From: Candidatus Avedoeria danica
Lineage (GTDB): Bacteria; Chloroflexota; Anaerolineae; Epilineales; Epilineaceae
Assembly: GCA_016703025.1 (NCBI GenBank)
Contig: JADJCV010000003.1
Span: 62,001-126,000 of the forward strand
Direction of reading: 5' to 3'
Length of the DNA stretch: 64,000 bases
Below are positions 35,052 through 43,520 of the stretch, one piece after another. The position numbers and the translations under genes were made by a program. The notes beneath the pieces were generated by a model. It searched no databases, was not told the origin of the DNA, and saw only the letters and a program-made list of their open reading frames with translations. Each line of letters starts with the position of its first letter. The stretch's first letter is position 1.

Positions 35052-37508
35052 TCACGGTCCGTCGCGCCGCGCCACCGGCAGATACAGCGTCCGGCCGGCG
35101 GCGACGGCCGGCGGCGTCGGCTCGGCCGTCGCCGCGCGCGTGGCGGTGGGCGGCGGGGTAGTCGAGGCGGTCGGCGTCGGTCCGGCCGTGGCTTCCGGGG
35201 GGCCGGCGAGGTGGCCGAGGTCGTACTGGTAGAAGACGGGCGCGTCCGGCGGGCGGAAGGTGAGCGTCACGTCGTCCTCGGCGCGGAGATTGTAGCCGTC
35301 GAACGTCACGCGCCACCGTCCGTCGGCGGCGACCGTGGCCACGGCCTTCGTCGGCGCGCGGGCGGCATCGATCGCCAGGTTGGGCAGTGCCCATGCCTCG
35401 ACCGCCCAGCCGGCCGGTGCCGTGCCGGCGACGCCGTCGGCCAGGACGTCGGGCTCGTGCGTCACGACCGGCACGTCGAGATCGACGGCTTCATCGTCCA
35501 CGGCGATGCGGAAGCGCGTGCCGGTCGGGATGCCGTGTGGGAATCGGTCGCTGAAGTCGATCGACCAACGGGCCGGGCGGATCGCCGTGACGAACGCGGC
35601 GACCGTCGTGCGCGTGGCCGTCGGGGCGCCGTCCGCATCGAGCACGCCGGCCGTGACGTGCGCGCCGGCGGTGGCGAAGCCCCGGACGAGGCCAAGCGAC
35701 GGGGCGGCGCCGCTGAGCGCGGGGGCGAAGAAGACCACGCTGTACGTCGCCCGCCCGGAAGGAACGTCCTTCCACGGCGGCTTGATGGTGACGCGTCCCA
35801 AGGGCGACGGACAAACTTCCTCGCACGGCAGCTCGAACGTGCCGTCCGGGCCGATCTTGCCCGTGATGCCGGCCAGCTTCCCTTCCTGATCGGGAAACGG
35901 GAGGTTCACGGGGGCAAGCACGTCGCCGGCCCTGCCGTAGCGTACACCGGCGAGCACGGAACCGGGCGGTCCGTGCCCGAGGAGGGTCTGCCCGTCCGGC
36001 GCCACTCGGAGGTCGATGTCCGGGACCCGGAGTGTCACCGTCGTGCCGTCGAGCGGCTGGAATGCCAGCCGGTCGCCGGGCGCGATGACCGCCGGCCGGC
36101 CGTTCGCATCGTACCAGTCGAACCGCAGCTGCATCTCGTTGGGGAGATGTCGTTGATGCGGCAGCAATCGGGTGAGGGCCCGCGTGCCGTCGGCCGAGGC
36201 GTACCACCCGGTGATCTCGCCGTCGCTTTCCGCGCTGATGCCGGCGCCGCTGCCGTACAGATCGATCCGCTCGGACGGGACGATGAGCGGTGCCTCGTAG
36301 GCGAATGCGCCGCTCGGGAAGGACTGCACCCGGCCGAACATCCGCCCGTGTTCGCCGCGCGTGAGGCCGTATGTGGAGAACGTGCCGTCCTCCTTGGCAT
36401 AGAAGAACGGGATCACCGGCTGTGCCTGACCGGTCACCGTGGCCCGCAGCTTGGCGCCGGGCACGGTGTGTCCGGCGATCATGCCGTACTCCGGCACGAG
36501 GCGGGCGCGCAGCACGCCGAATGGCGCATCGGCCACCTGGACGTCGCCGTCCCACAAGGAGACACGCTGGCCCGGCACCGCGTCCAGGACGTAGCGCACG
36601 TCGCCCACCTGTTCGAGCAGCGGGGTGTAGTGGCGCCCGCCGCCGGACCAAGCGGCCGGCGCGCTGCGCCACCGCTCGCCGATCGCGTCGCCGACGCGGA
36701 TCGTCAGGCGCGGGCTGTACGGCGCGAACGCCTGCGCCACGCCGCGGTCGAAGTCCAGGAGCACGCCCGGCCGGCCGAACGTGCGCGCGATCCGGTGGCC
36801 GTCCGGATGGACGTACGTGGCGGTGCCGATCACGCCCGGGCCGACGTCCATGGCCGGCGAGAGGATGAGGCGGAAGCGCCCCTCCGTCGCGCTGCGGGCG
36901 GCGGTGGCCGGCGGCGGGACGTTGCGCACGCTCTGGTAGCCGTCGAGGAACGACACCTCGTTGCGCATGCTCTGATAGCCGTCGACGAACGACACCTCGA
37001 CCTTGCCCGGAGCCGGCGCCTGTCCGGTCACCGCCAGCGCGTCGGCGGTCAGCTCGGCCGTCACGTTCGGCACGGCGACGCGCGTCACCGTCTGGCCGAA
37101 GGCCACCTCGACGGTCTGCCCGGGCTCGATCACGAGCGGGTCCTGGGGGTTCGCCCGCACGCTGGCCGTCCAGCGGCCCTGCTGGTCGACGTTGTCCACC
37201 CGGACCGGCGAAACGGCCGCCACGACCATTCGCCGGCCGGCCGCATCGAGGAGGCGAACCTCGGGCGCGGTCAGGAGGGCCGTCTCGATGCCGATCTCGT
37301 AGCCGTGCACTTCGAAGTCCAGCCGAGCGGCCACGGCGGCCACGTCGGCGGCGGCGGCCGCGGCGGCATGGGCGCGGGGCGACGGCGGCACGGCGCCCGA
37401 TCCCAACATCGGGAGACCGAGGGTGAGGAGGGTGGCGATCGTGGCGGCGGCGCGATGCGGGGTGCGGGGACAGCGGAACGGTCGGCGGATGGCGGCGGCG
37501 GGTGGCAT
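35052..37508 (-). CDS. Large secreted beta-rich protein of unknown function
   Basis: An 818-residue exported protein: signal peptide AAATIATLLTLGLPMLGSGA, then repeated beta domains with no recognised family (recurrent P-x-V-x-V-G/A-x-V turns, for example LVIEPGQTVEVAFGQTVTRV and LRVPDIDLRVAPDGQTLLG). This suggests a string of Ig-like or carboxypeptidase-regulatory-like modules. A short tandem duplication, VSFVDGYQSMRNE / VSFLDGYQSVRN (near residue 173-197), is also visible in the DNA. Two cysteines occur together (LPCEEVC). It ends in a Thr/Pro/Ala linker and TLYLPVARRDGP, the shared LP motif. The ATG at 37506-37508 is used. Upstream are 10-bp-period repeats. Likely a surface structural or adhesion protein. 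Confidence 0.7.
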   Translation of the reverse strand: MPPAAAIRRPFRCPRTPHRAAATIATLLTLGLPMLGSGAVPPSPRAHAAAAAAADVAAVAARLDFEVHGYEIGIETALLTAPEVRLLDAAGRRMVVAAVSPVRVDNVDQQGRWTASVRANPQDPLVIEPGQTVEVAFGQTVTRVAVPNVTAELTADALAVTGQAPAPGKVEVSFVDGYQSMRNEVSFLDGYQSVRNVPPPATAARSATEGRFRLILSPAMDVGPGVIGTATYVHPDGHRIARTFGRPGVLLDFDRGVAQAFAPYSPRLTIRVGDAIGERWRSAPAAWSGGGRHYTPLLEQVGDVRYVLDAVPGQRVSLWDGDVQVADAPFGVLRARLVPEYGMIAGHTVPGAKLRATVTGQAQPVIPFFYAKEDGTFSTYGLTRGEHGRMFGRVQSFPSGAFAYEAPLIVPSERIDLYGSGAGISAESDGEITGWYASADGTRALTRLLPHQRHLPNEMQLRFDWYDANGRPAVIAPGDRLAFQPLDGTTVTLRVPDIDLRVAPDGQTLLGHGPPGSVLAGVRYGRAGDVLAPVNLPFPDQEGKLAGITGKIGPDGTFELPCEEVCPSPLGRVTIKPPWKDVPSGRATYSVVFFAPALSGAAPSLGLVRGFATAGAHVTAGVLDADGAPTATRTTVAAFVTAIRPARWSIDFSDRFPHGIPTGTRFRIAVDDEAVDLDVPVVTHEPDVLADGVAGTAPAGWAVEAWALPNLAIDAARAPTKAVATVAADGRWRVTFDGYNLRAEDDVTLTFRPPDAPVFYQYDLGHLAGPPEATAGPTPTASTTPPPTATRAATAEPTPPAVAAGRTLYLPVARRDGP

Positions 37509-37559
37509 GGGGCGGGTCCGTTTCGGTGCGGAGGGTGGTGAGGGGGGGCCGGCGGCTTC

Positions 37560-37604
37560 GTCGGTTGGGTCGGTTGGGGTCGGTTGGGTTGATCAGGTCG
37601 GTTG
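37560..37604. repeat. 10-bp-period tandem repeat upstream of a secreted-protein gene
   Basis: tcggttgggt/tcggttgggg occurs three times with a 10-bp period (37561-37589) and once more as ggtcggttg (37596-37604). It lies 50-100 bp upstream of the minus-strand start at 37508. The helical phasing would allow side-by-side protein binding, but the array may simply be a slippage product. The rest of 37605-37865 shows no gene. Confidence 0.35.
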
Positions 37605-37865
37605 AAGCTAGCACTGCGTGGAACGGGGCGGCAAGTGGCACTCTTTGCGCCGATGGTGCGGATGCGAGCGGGCGGTTGCGGAGGTAGAGAACCGCGGGCG
37701 ATGCGTTTCGATGCGCCGGGTTCCGCATGGCGGTTCGGCTCGCGCGGCAGGCGATTAAGGGTTGCGCGGCGGCGCCGCGGCGGTTTCGGCCTGTTCCACA
37801 AGGCGCGTGTGACCGTATGCTGGTCGCACGCCCGCCGAATCGCACCCTTGCCCGCGGTCAAAGAT

Positions 37866-38126
37866 CCTAGAGAGCCGGTCAAGTAATGGTCACCGGACTC
37901 TCCCTCTATCCGTCAGCGCCTGCGGCGCTGCCACCTTTCTCCCGCGGGGGCGGGAGAAAGGATCCATCCTTCTTGAGGTCGATCACGTCAACTTGGGCGG
38001 TGGAATCCGGCTAGACGTGCCCTCTCCCGCCCCCGCGGGAGAGGGCAGGCGCGCCCCAGCGCGCCGGGTGAGGGACCGCGGGGCGCGGCCACGTCGGAAG
38101 AACGATTACTTGACCGGCTCTCTAGG
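37866..38126. mobile_element. MITE-like element with 22-bp terminal inverted repeats
   Basis: The ends are perfect inverted repeats of 22 bp (37866-37887 and 38105-38126; inner part gagagccggtcaagtaat). TA dinucleotides inside each end would fit a TA or CTAG target duplication, as for IS630/Tc1-like transposons. Inside are two 12-bp-stem hairpins, 37934-37961 (cctttctcccgc arm) and 38019-38046 (gccctctcccgc arm). There is no transposase ORF. At 261 bp it is the size of a non-autonomous miniature element. It lies just upstream of a small ORF and the low-GC orphan gene. Confidence 0.7.
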
Positions 38127-38153
38127 GCGACCCCGGCTGCAGGAGAAACGACG

Positions 38154-38363
38154 ATGGTCGACTGGATGGAAGCCGTGAACCGCTGCTCGCACGTCACGCA
38201 CGCGCACTTGATCGACATCGCCTTCCCGGCCGAGCGCGTTTCGGTCGGGATGTGGATCACCAGGCCGCTGGCCCGGATGCACACGGCCGATCCGCGCGAG
38301 CTGCGGGCGAGGCGGCCGGATGGGGCTGGGGTGCCGGTGACGCGCGTCGTGCGGGTGACTTGA
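38154..38363 (+). CDS. Small protein of unknown function
   Basis: A 69-residue ORF (MVDWMEAVNRCSHVTHAHLI...). AGGAG lies eight bases before the ATG, and a strong 12-bp hairpin follows the stop by 44 bp, so an independent small transcription unit is plausible. The N-terminal half has ordinary composition (DIAFPAERVSVGMWIT); the C-terminal half is Arg-rich. No family recognised. It starts 27 bp after the MITE-like element and could be either a genuine small gene or the remnant of one cut by that insertion. Confidence 0.45.
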   Translation: MVDWMEAVNRCSHVTHAHLIDIAFPAERVSVGMWITRPLARMHTADPRELRARRPDGAGVPVTRVVRVT

Positions 38364-38406
38364 CCTGCGGGCGCGCTGCTTGGGGTGCGCGCCCTGGGAT
38401 CGGAGG

Positions 38407-38438
38407 AACGGGGAGCCGTCATGGGGCGGCTCCCCGTT
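38407..38438 (+). terminator. Strong hairpin terminator candidate
   Basis: aacggggagccg (38407-38418) pairs perfectly over 12 bp with cggctccccgtt (38427-38438), loop tcatgggg. The bases after it (ctggcgttt) are only weakly T-rich. It follows the small ORF at 38154-38363. Confidence 0.55.
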
Positions 38439-38500
38439 CTGGCGTTTGCCTCCATTTGGGCTCGCGTGCCGGATGGCGGGCTCGGCGGGGAGGCGTGGGA

Positions 38501-38599
38501 AGCACAGTGAATCGGGCTTCGAAGCACAGTGAAACGGGCGGCGAAGCACAGTGAATGGCGGGGCGGAGCACAGTGGTTCGCGGCGCGATGCACTGTGCT
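38501..38599. repeat. Four 22-bp-phased direct repeats plus one inverted copy (iteron-like)
   Basis: agcacagtg(a/g) begins at 38501, 38523, 38545 and 38567, a period of exactly 22 bp (about two helical turns). An inverted copy, gcactgtgct, occupies 38590-38599. Between copies the sequence varies around cgggc. The array ends 29 bp before the start of the low-GC gene at 38628, so it is most simply read as an operator array for that gene. Iterons of a replication or partition system are the alternative. Confidence 0.7.
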
Positions 38600-38608
38600 C
38601 CGCCCCGC
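38558..38608. promoter_or_regulatory. 18-bp perfect inverted repeat before the low-GC gene
   Basis: gcggggcggagcacagtg (38558-38575) pairs perfectly with cactgtgctccgccccgc (38591-38608) around a 15-base loop. It incorporates the last direct repeat and its inverted copy. A -10-like TAGAAT follows at 38614-38619, eight bases before the ATG. As DNA this could be a dimer operator; as RNA it would be a very stable hairpin. Confidence 0.6.
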
Positions 38609-38627
38609 GGCGCTAGAATTCTCTCCA

Positions 38628-39248
38628 ATGACGACCAAGACGCCGCGGACGCGCGACACGCTGCGAGCCATTTCCGCAAGCGACATAGGGCTCGTTCTGC
38701 ATCGAAGTATTCTCGTGCGAGAGCCGATCGATCGTATTCTGAGAGGGCTTGTTCTGCAACGATCTGGTGACAACTATGTTATCACGGCATTCGTTCAGCC
38801 CCTCTATCTGCCAAGACAGAATTATCGACGCGGCAGTTCAGCTGTGGATCTGAGCCTCGGTATTCGTTTGCGTAGTCCAGGTGGTGGCTCCGGATTTGAT
38901 GTAAATGACCTTCGCTCGATTATCGCAGCCATTCGCGCACAGGGGCTTGCCTACCTGGACGAAGTCGCGAATCCGAGTGAACTCGCCCAATGGTACAGAC
39001 TTACTGGAGATAATGATGCGGCCTTGGCAGCCATCGCATATTCCTTGGTTGCTTCCGGCAGGCGGGCGGCGGCCATAATGGCTCTTAGACGGTTGATCGC
39101 GTTCGCGCCCGGAGACGAACGCGATTGGGTTGTTATGCAGAAACAGGAATACATAAAGATGCTGGAGCTGGTGCAAGCAGACATGATGCAGGCCAACGAA
39201 CTGCTCGTCGAATGGGAGTTGGTCACGCGCGCGGCCCTGCGTCTCTAA
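38628..39248 (+). CDS. Low-GC orphan protein, probably horizontally acquired
   Basis: A 206-residue soluble protein. Its codon use is visibly unlike all neighbours: many codons end in A or T, and GC is near 53 % by eye against about 70 % around it. The N-terminal half seems alpha/beta (DIGLVLHRSILVREPIDRIL, YVITAFVQPLYLPRQNY, AVDLSLGIRL). The C-terminal half is helical and TPR-like (AQWYRLTGDNDAALAAIAYS, AAAIMALRRLIAFAPGDE). I do not recognise the family. FVQPLYLP resembles segments seen in small immunity-type proteins, but I would not assign that. The ATG at 38628 lacks a ribosome-binding site and has a TAGAAT eight bases upstream, so a leaderless transcript is possible. It converges on the P-type ATPase with two bases between stops. 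The repeat array upstream suggests its own regulation. Confidence 0.75.
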   Translation: MTTKTPRTRDTLRAISASDIGLVLHRSILVREPIDRILRGLVLQRSGDNYVITAFVQPLYLPRQNYRRGSSAVDLSLGIRLRSPGGGSGFDVNDLRSIIAAIRAQGLAYLDEVANPSELAQWYRLTGDNDAALAAIAYSLVASGRRAAAIMALRRLIAFAPGDERDWVVMQKQEYIKMLELVQADMMQANELLVEWELVTRAALRL

Positions 39249-39250
39249 TA

Positions 39251-42139
39251 TCACGCCACGCGAGCGCGATCCGACCGCCCCCACCTCCTCCGCCACCCCT
39301 TCCCCCCCTCCACCGCCCAAAACACCACCGACCCCACCCCCACGCACACCCCCAGCTCCCCCCCGCTCAACGCCACCGTATGCAGCACCGCCTGCAGCGT
39401 CCCAACGTAGATCGCCGCCAGCTGTGCCCCGATCGTCAGCGTCACGGCGGCGAACAGTGCCCAGTTGGAGCGCACGCCCAGCCGGAAGACGGACACCCGC
39501 TCGGAGCGCACCGCCATCGCGTGGCCCATCTGGCTGAACGTGAGCGTCGTGAAGAGCATCGTCTGCCACGCCGCGTTGCCCGTGCGCCAGCCCCACCAGC
39601 CGGCGGCCAGCGACGTGACGCCGAGGAGGGCGCCGACCCACAGGACGTGGGTGGCCAGGCCGCGGCCGAAGACGGACTCGGTCGGCGGGCGCGGCGGGCG
39701 GGTCATGACGTCCGGCTCGGCCGGCTCGACGGCCAGCGCCAGGCCGGGCAGGCCGTCCGTCACGAGGTTCACCCACAGGATCTGCAGCGGCAGCAGCGGC
39801 AGCGGCATGCCGAGCAGCGGGCCGAGGACCATCACCCAGATCTCGCCCGCGTTGCTGGCCAGGGCGTACTTGATGAAGCGCCGGATGTTGTCGTAGACCA
39901 CGCGCCCCTGCTCCACGGCGCGCACGATCGTCGCGAAGTCGTCGTCCAACAGGACGATGTCGGCCGCCTCCTTCGTCACGTCCGTGCCCGTGATCCCCAT
40001 CGCCACGCCGATGTCGGAGCGCTTGAGCGCCGGCGCGTCGTTCACCCCGTCGCCCGTCATCGCCACGACGTGGCCGTGCGCGTGCAGCGCCTCGACGATC
40101 CGCAGCTTGTGTTCGGGCGAGACGCGGGCGAAGACCGGCGTGACCTCGGCTGCGTCGGCGAGCTCGGCAGGCGACAGGCGCTCGACCTCGGCGCCGGTGA
40201 GGACGGGTGTCGCCGTTCCCGCGGCACCGGCGCCGTCAGCGATCCCGAGCTGGCGCGCGATCTGGAGCGCCGTCAGCGGATGGTCGCCGGTGATCATGAT
40301 CGGCCGAATCCCCGCCGTCCGGCACAGCGCCACCGCCGCGCGCGCCTCAGGGCGGGGCGGATCGATCATCGCGCACAGGCCGACGAACGTCAGGCGCTCT
40401 TCGGACGCCGCGTCCATCGCGGCGTCCGTCGCGCTGTCGACGTCGTCGCCTTTGCCGTCCGCTCCCCCGATGCCCGCCACCGGCCCCATCCGCCGCACCG
40501 CCACCCCCAGCACCCGCATCCCGCTCGCCGCCAGACCATCGTGCGCCGCCGCGATCCGTGCGCGCTGCGCCTCATCCAGCGGCGCGCGCCGACCGTCGAT
40601 CCAGACGCGGTCGGCCAGCTCGAGGACGACGTCGACCGCCCCCTTCGTGAACGCCACGCCCGGCGCCGTGCCGCCGTCCGCGAAGCGCAGCGCGTCCTGA
40701 ACCGCCGCCGGCAGCGTCGCGGCGTTGGTGACACGATGCACCGTCGTCATCCGCTTGCGCTCGGCGTCGAACGGGCGCTCGGCCGTCCGCGGCAGCGCGG
40801 CGGAGAGCGGCTCCTGCCGCAGCCCGAACCGGGCCGCGGCGACGACGAGCGCGCCCTCCGTCGGGTCGCCGACGGCGCGCAGCTCGCCGGGCGTGTCGGT
40901 CGACGGGGCGAGCGACGCATCGTTGCACAGCGCGGCGGCGGTCAGCAGCAGGGCGATCGACGGGTGGTCCACCTCACGCTCCGACGCCAGCAGCACCGGT
41001 TCGTCGTCCTCCATCCGCTCCTGCAGGTCGACGCGGTGCCCGGCGACGTCGAGGACGACGACCGTCATCCGATTCTCGGTCAGCGTGCCGGTCTTGTCCG
41101 AGCAGATCGCCGTGACGGAGCCCAGCGTCTCGACGGCCGGCAGGCGCCGCACAAGCGCCCGCCGCGCCAGCAGCCGCTGGCCGCCGATGGACAGCGCGAT
41201 CGTCACGACCGTCGGCAGGCCCTCCGGCACGGCGGCGACCGCCAGGCTGAGCGCCGTCATGAGGACGAGCGCCGGCGGCTGGCCGCGCCACAGCCCGATC
41301 GCGCCGACCACCGCCACGACGACGATCGCCGCCGCCCCCAAGCCGCGCCCGAGCTGCGCCAGCCGGCGCTGCAGCGGCGTCGCTTCCTCCGGCACGGCCT
41401 GCAGCAGATCGGCGATCCGGCCGAGTTCGGTGGCCATGCCGGTTGCGACGACGACCATCACGCCGCGCCCGGCCGTGACCGTCGTCCCCTTGTAGGCCAT
41501 GTTTGTCCGATCGCCCACCGCCCGCTCGCCCGATGCCGGCTCGCCCGATGCCGGTTCTCCCGATACCGGCACGCCCGAAGTCGACTCGCCCGGCGCCAGC
41601 GCGGCCGTCCCCTTGTCGACGGCCTCCGACTCGCCCGTCAGGATCGCTTCGAGCACCCGCAGCGCCGACGCCTCGAACCACCGCCCGTCGGCGGGCACGA
41701 CCGCGCCCGCCTCGAGCAGCACGACGTCCCCCGGCACGAGGTCCACGGCCGGCCGCTCCGCCACGATGCCGTCCCGCCGCACACGCACGACGGACACCGC
41801 CAGCTGCTTGAGCGCCGCCATCGCCCGTTCGGCGCGGTACTCCTGCGCGAAGCCGAGGCCGGTGTTCAGGACGATGATCGCCGCGATCGCGACGGCATCC
41901 GCCACATCGCCCAGCACGATCGAGACGGCCCCGGCCACGACGAGCACGAGGACCATCGGCCCCTTGAGCTGCGCCGCGAGGATGCGCCACGCGGATACGC
42001 CGGCCCGCTCGACGAGGGCGTTGGGGCCGTGCGCGGTGCGGCGGCGGTCGGCCTCGGCGTCGGTCAGGCCGGCGGCGGGATCGACGCCGAGGTGGGTGGC
42101 GATGGCGGAGGGGGGGAGGGTGTGCCAGGAGGTGGACAT
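39251..42139 (-). CDS. Cation-transporting P-type ATPase, Ca2+ (type II) subfamily
   Basis: A 962-residue P-type ATPase that would export Ca2+ or a similar cation across the cytoplasmic membrane with ATP. N-terminal cation-ATPase domain (WHTLPPSAIATHLGVD), actuator TGES (near 168), phosphorylation site DKTGTLTENRMT (near 346) and hinge GDGVNDAPALK (near 696). Membrane site motifs AVPEGLP in M4 (near 306) and NLVTDGLPGLAL in M6 (near 795) are typical of SERCA/PMR1-like Ca2+ pumps. Oddity: between TGES and the next strand there is a repeat SGVPVSGEPASGEPASGE, encoded by imperfect 15-bp tandem repeats (about 41522-41580), lengthening the actuator domain. The ATG giving MSTSWHTLPP is preferred over the longer frame. 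Stand-alone gene. Confidence 0.92.
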   Translation of the reverse strand: MSTSWHTLPPSAIATHLGVDPAAGLTDAEADRRRTAHGPNALVERAGVSAWRILAAQLKGPMVLVLVVAGAVSIVLGDVADAVAIAAIIVLNTGLGFAQEYRAERAMAALKQLAVSVVRVRRDGIVAERPAVDLVPGDVVLLEAGAVVPADGRWFEASALRVLEAILTGESEAVDKGTAALAPGESTSGVPVSGEPASGEPASGERAVGDRTNMAYKGTTVTAGRGVMVVVATGMATELGRIADLLQAVPEEATPLQRRLAQLGRGLGAAAIVVVAVVGAIGLWRGQPPALVLMTALSLAVAAVPEGLPTVVTIALSIGGQRLLARRALVRRLPAVETLGSVTAICSDKTGTLTENRMTVVVLDVAGHRVDLQERMEDDEPVLLASEREVDHPSIALLLTAAALCNDASLAPSTDTPGELRAVGDPTEGALVVAAARFGLRQEPLSAALPRTAERPFDAERKRMTTVHRVTNAATLPAAVQDALRFADGGTAPGVAFTKGAVDVVLELADRVWIDGRRAPLDEAQRARIAAAHDGLAASGMRVLGVAVRRMGPVAGIGGADGKGDDVDSATDAAMDAASEERLTFVGLCAMIDPPRPEARAAVALCRTAGIRPIMITGDHPLTALQIARQLGIADGAGAAGTATPVLTGAEVERLSPAELADAAEVTPVFARVSPEHKLRIVEALHAHGHVVAMTGDGVNDAPALKRSDIGVAMGITGTDVTKEAADIVLLDDDFATIVRAVEQGRVVYDNIRRFIKYALASNAGEIWVMVLGPLLGMPLPLLPLQILWVNLVTDGLPGLALAVEPAEPDVMTRPPRPPTESVFGRGLATHVLWVGALLGVTSLAAGWWGWRTGNAAWQTMLFTTLTFSQMGHAMAVRSERVSVFRLGVRSNWALFAAVTLTIGAQLAAIYVGTLQAVLHTVALSGGELGVCVGVGSVVFWAVEGGKGWRRRWGRSDRARVA

Positions 42140-42315
42140 GGGGCAGGTGAGTCCGTTGGGGGCCGTCGGCGGCGGATCGGCATCGCCTCGATTCTGGCAT
42201 CGACGTTGGATCGGCGCCACGCCGAGGGTTGTGTCCGTGGCGGTCGCGGGCTATCGTCGCGCACGCATCCAATGCGGTTGCGAACCGTCGCTACGCACGT
42301 CGTCAGGAGCTCCGA

Positions 42316-42963
42316 TTGCCCACCCGTGCCCCCTCAGCCCCGCCCCCCGCACCCCTCCCCCGCCACAAGGACCCCTTCCGCATCGTCCTCACCGGCGGCC
42401 CCGGCGGCGGCAAGACGACGGCCGCCGACCTGCTCCGGCGCGAGATCGGCGAGCGCGTCGTCGTCGTGCCCGAGGCGGCGACGATGCTCTTCGGCGGCGG
42501 CTTTCCGCGCAGCGATCAGCCGGACGCGCGGCGGGCGGTGCAGCGGGCGATCTACGAGGTCCAGCGGAACATCGAGGACGTGCAGGCCGCGCGCTACCCC
42601 AAGCGCGTCCTTCTGTGCGACCGCGGCACCGTCGACGGCGCGGCCTACTGGCCCGATGACAGCCGGCCCGGCTTCTTCGAGGCCGTCCACTCGTCCCTCG
42701 AGGCCGAGCTGGCGCGCTACGACGCGGTCCTGTTCTTCGAGACCGCGGCCGTCGGCGGCCAGTCGATCGAGGGCGGCAACCCGACGCGCGTCGAGGACGA
42801 GGCGTACGCGATTGTCCTGGACGCGCGGCTGCGCGAGCTTTGGAGCCAGCACCCGCACTTCCTGTTCGTGCCGCACTCGGACTCGTTCCTCGGCAAGCTC
42901 AGCTTGGCGCTCGGGATGCTGCAGGCGCTCATCGCCGGTTGGAACGGCGGTCCCGGCCGGTGA
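42316..42963 (+). CDS. P-loop NTPase of the AAA_28 / NadR-like kinase type
   Basis: A 215-residue P-loop protein. Walker A is TGGPGGGKTT (25-34). VPEAATMLFGGGFPRS and the later LLCDRGTVDGAAYWP carry the acidic residues expected for a nucleotide- or phosphoryl-transfer kinase fold of the NadR C-terminal/AAA_28 group, and FLFVPHSDSF lies near the end. The start is taken as TTG at 42316, which has AGGAG six bases upstream; the open frame before it has no coding character. It overlaps the next gene by GTGA, so it is coupled to a CDP-alcohol phosphatidyltransferase and may have a role in phospholipid or inositol-type metabolism. Substrate not determinable. Confidence 0.78.
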   Translation: MPTRAPSAPPPAPLPRHKDPFRIVLTGGPGGGKTTAADLLRREIGERVVVVPEAATMLFGGGFPRSDQPDARRAVQRAIYEVQRNIEDVQAARYPKRVLLCDRGTVDGAAYWPDDSRPGFFEAVHSSLEAELARYDAVLFFETAAVGGQSIEGGNPTRVEDEAYAIVLDARLRELWSQHPHFLFVPHSDSFLGKLSLALGMLQALIAGWNGGPGR

Positions 42964-43520
42964 GGCCGGCCATCGTCATCGTCACGGCGCTGACGATCCT
43001 GCGACTCGCCCTCGCCGCGGCCTACCCGTTCTTGGACACCGCCCTCCGCCTCCCCGCCGTCGCCGTCGGCGCCGCCAGCGACCTCCTCGACGGCCGCATC
43101 GCCCGCCGCTTCCACGCCGAGACCTGGGCCGGCGGCCTGCTCGACGCCGTATCGGACAAGCTCTTCACCCTGTCCATCCTCGGCGTCGCCTGGCACGACA
43201 GCGTCCTCAACCCGTGGCTCCTGGCCGCCGTCCTCGCCCGCGACTTCGCCGTTGCCGCCGCGGCCGCCGCCGTCGCCGTCCACCGCCGCTGGGACGGCTT
43301 CCGCCGCATGCCCTCCCGCCCGCTGGGCAAGGCGACGACGGCCGCCGTGTTCGCCCTCGGCATCCTCGTCGTCGCCGCGCCGGGCCTCGTGACGCTCGTC
43401 GACGGGACAGCGGCGGTGGCGGGCGGGCTGAGCGTGTTGGCGGCGGGGGACTATCTGCGGGAGCTGATCAAGGCGCGGCGCGGCCTGCGCCCGCTGCGCG
43501 GGCCGCTTGGCAACGATTAG
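42960..43520 (+). CDS. CDP-alcohol phosphatidyltransferase family protein
   Basis: A 186-residue inner-membrane enzyme of the CDP-OH-P transferase family, which joins a CDP-linked lipid to an alcohol (glycerol phosphate, serine or inositol type). The full signature D-x2-D-G-x2-A-R-x8-G-x3-D-x3-D is present: Asp41, Asp44-Gly45, Ala48-Arg49, Gly58, Asp62, Asp66. Five to six hydrophobic helices. The GTG at 42960 sits in the stop of the P-loop gene (GTGA). No other start preserves the first helix. The acceptor alcohol cannot be read from sequence; PgsA-like or PIP-synthase-like are both possible. It converges on the next gene with a four-base overlap (TTAG). Confidence 0.9.
   Translation: MRPAIVIVTALTILRLALAAAYPFLDTALRLPAVAVGAASDLLDGRIARRFHAETWAGGLLDAVSDKLFTLSILGVAWHDSVLNPWLLAAVLARDFAVAAAAAAVAVHRRWDGFRRMPSRPLGKATTAAVFALGILVVAAPGLVTLVDGTAAVAGGLSVLAAGDYLRELIKARRGLRPLRGPLGND

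Noticed and set aside
38501..38599. Possible CRISPR array
   Set aside because: Repeats are about 10 bp with 12-bp intervals, far too short for repeat-spacer units, and no cas genes are present.
37988..38773. A 261-residue minus-strand open frame over the island
   Set aside because: It crosses the MITE end, terminator and repeat array and lacks protein character; the plus-strand genes explain the region.
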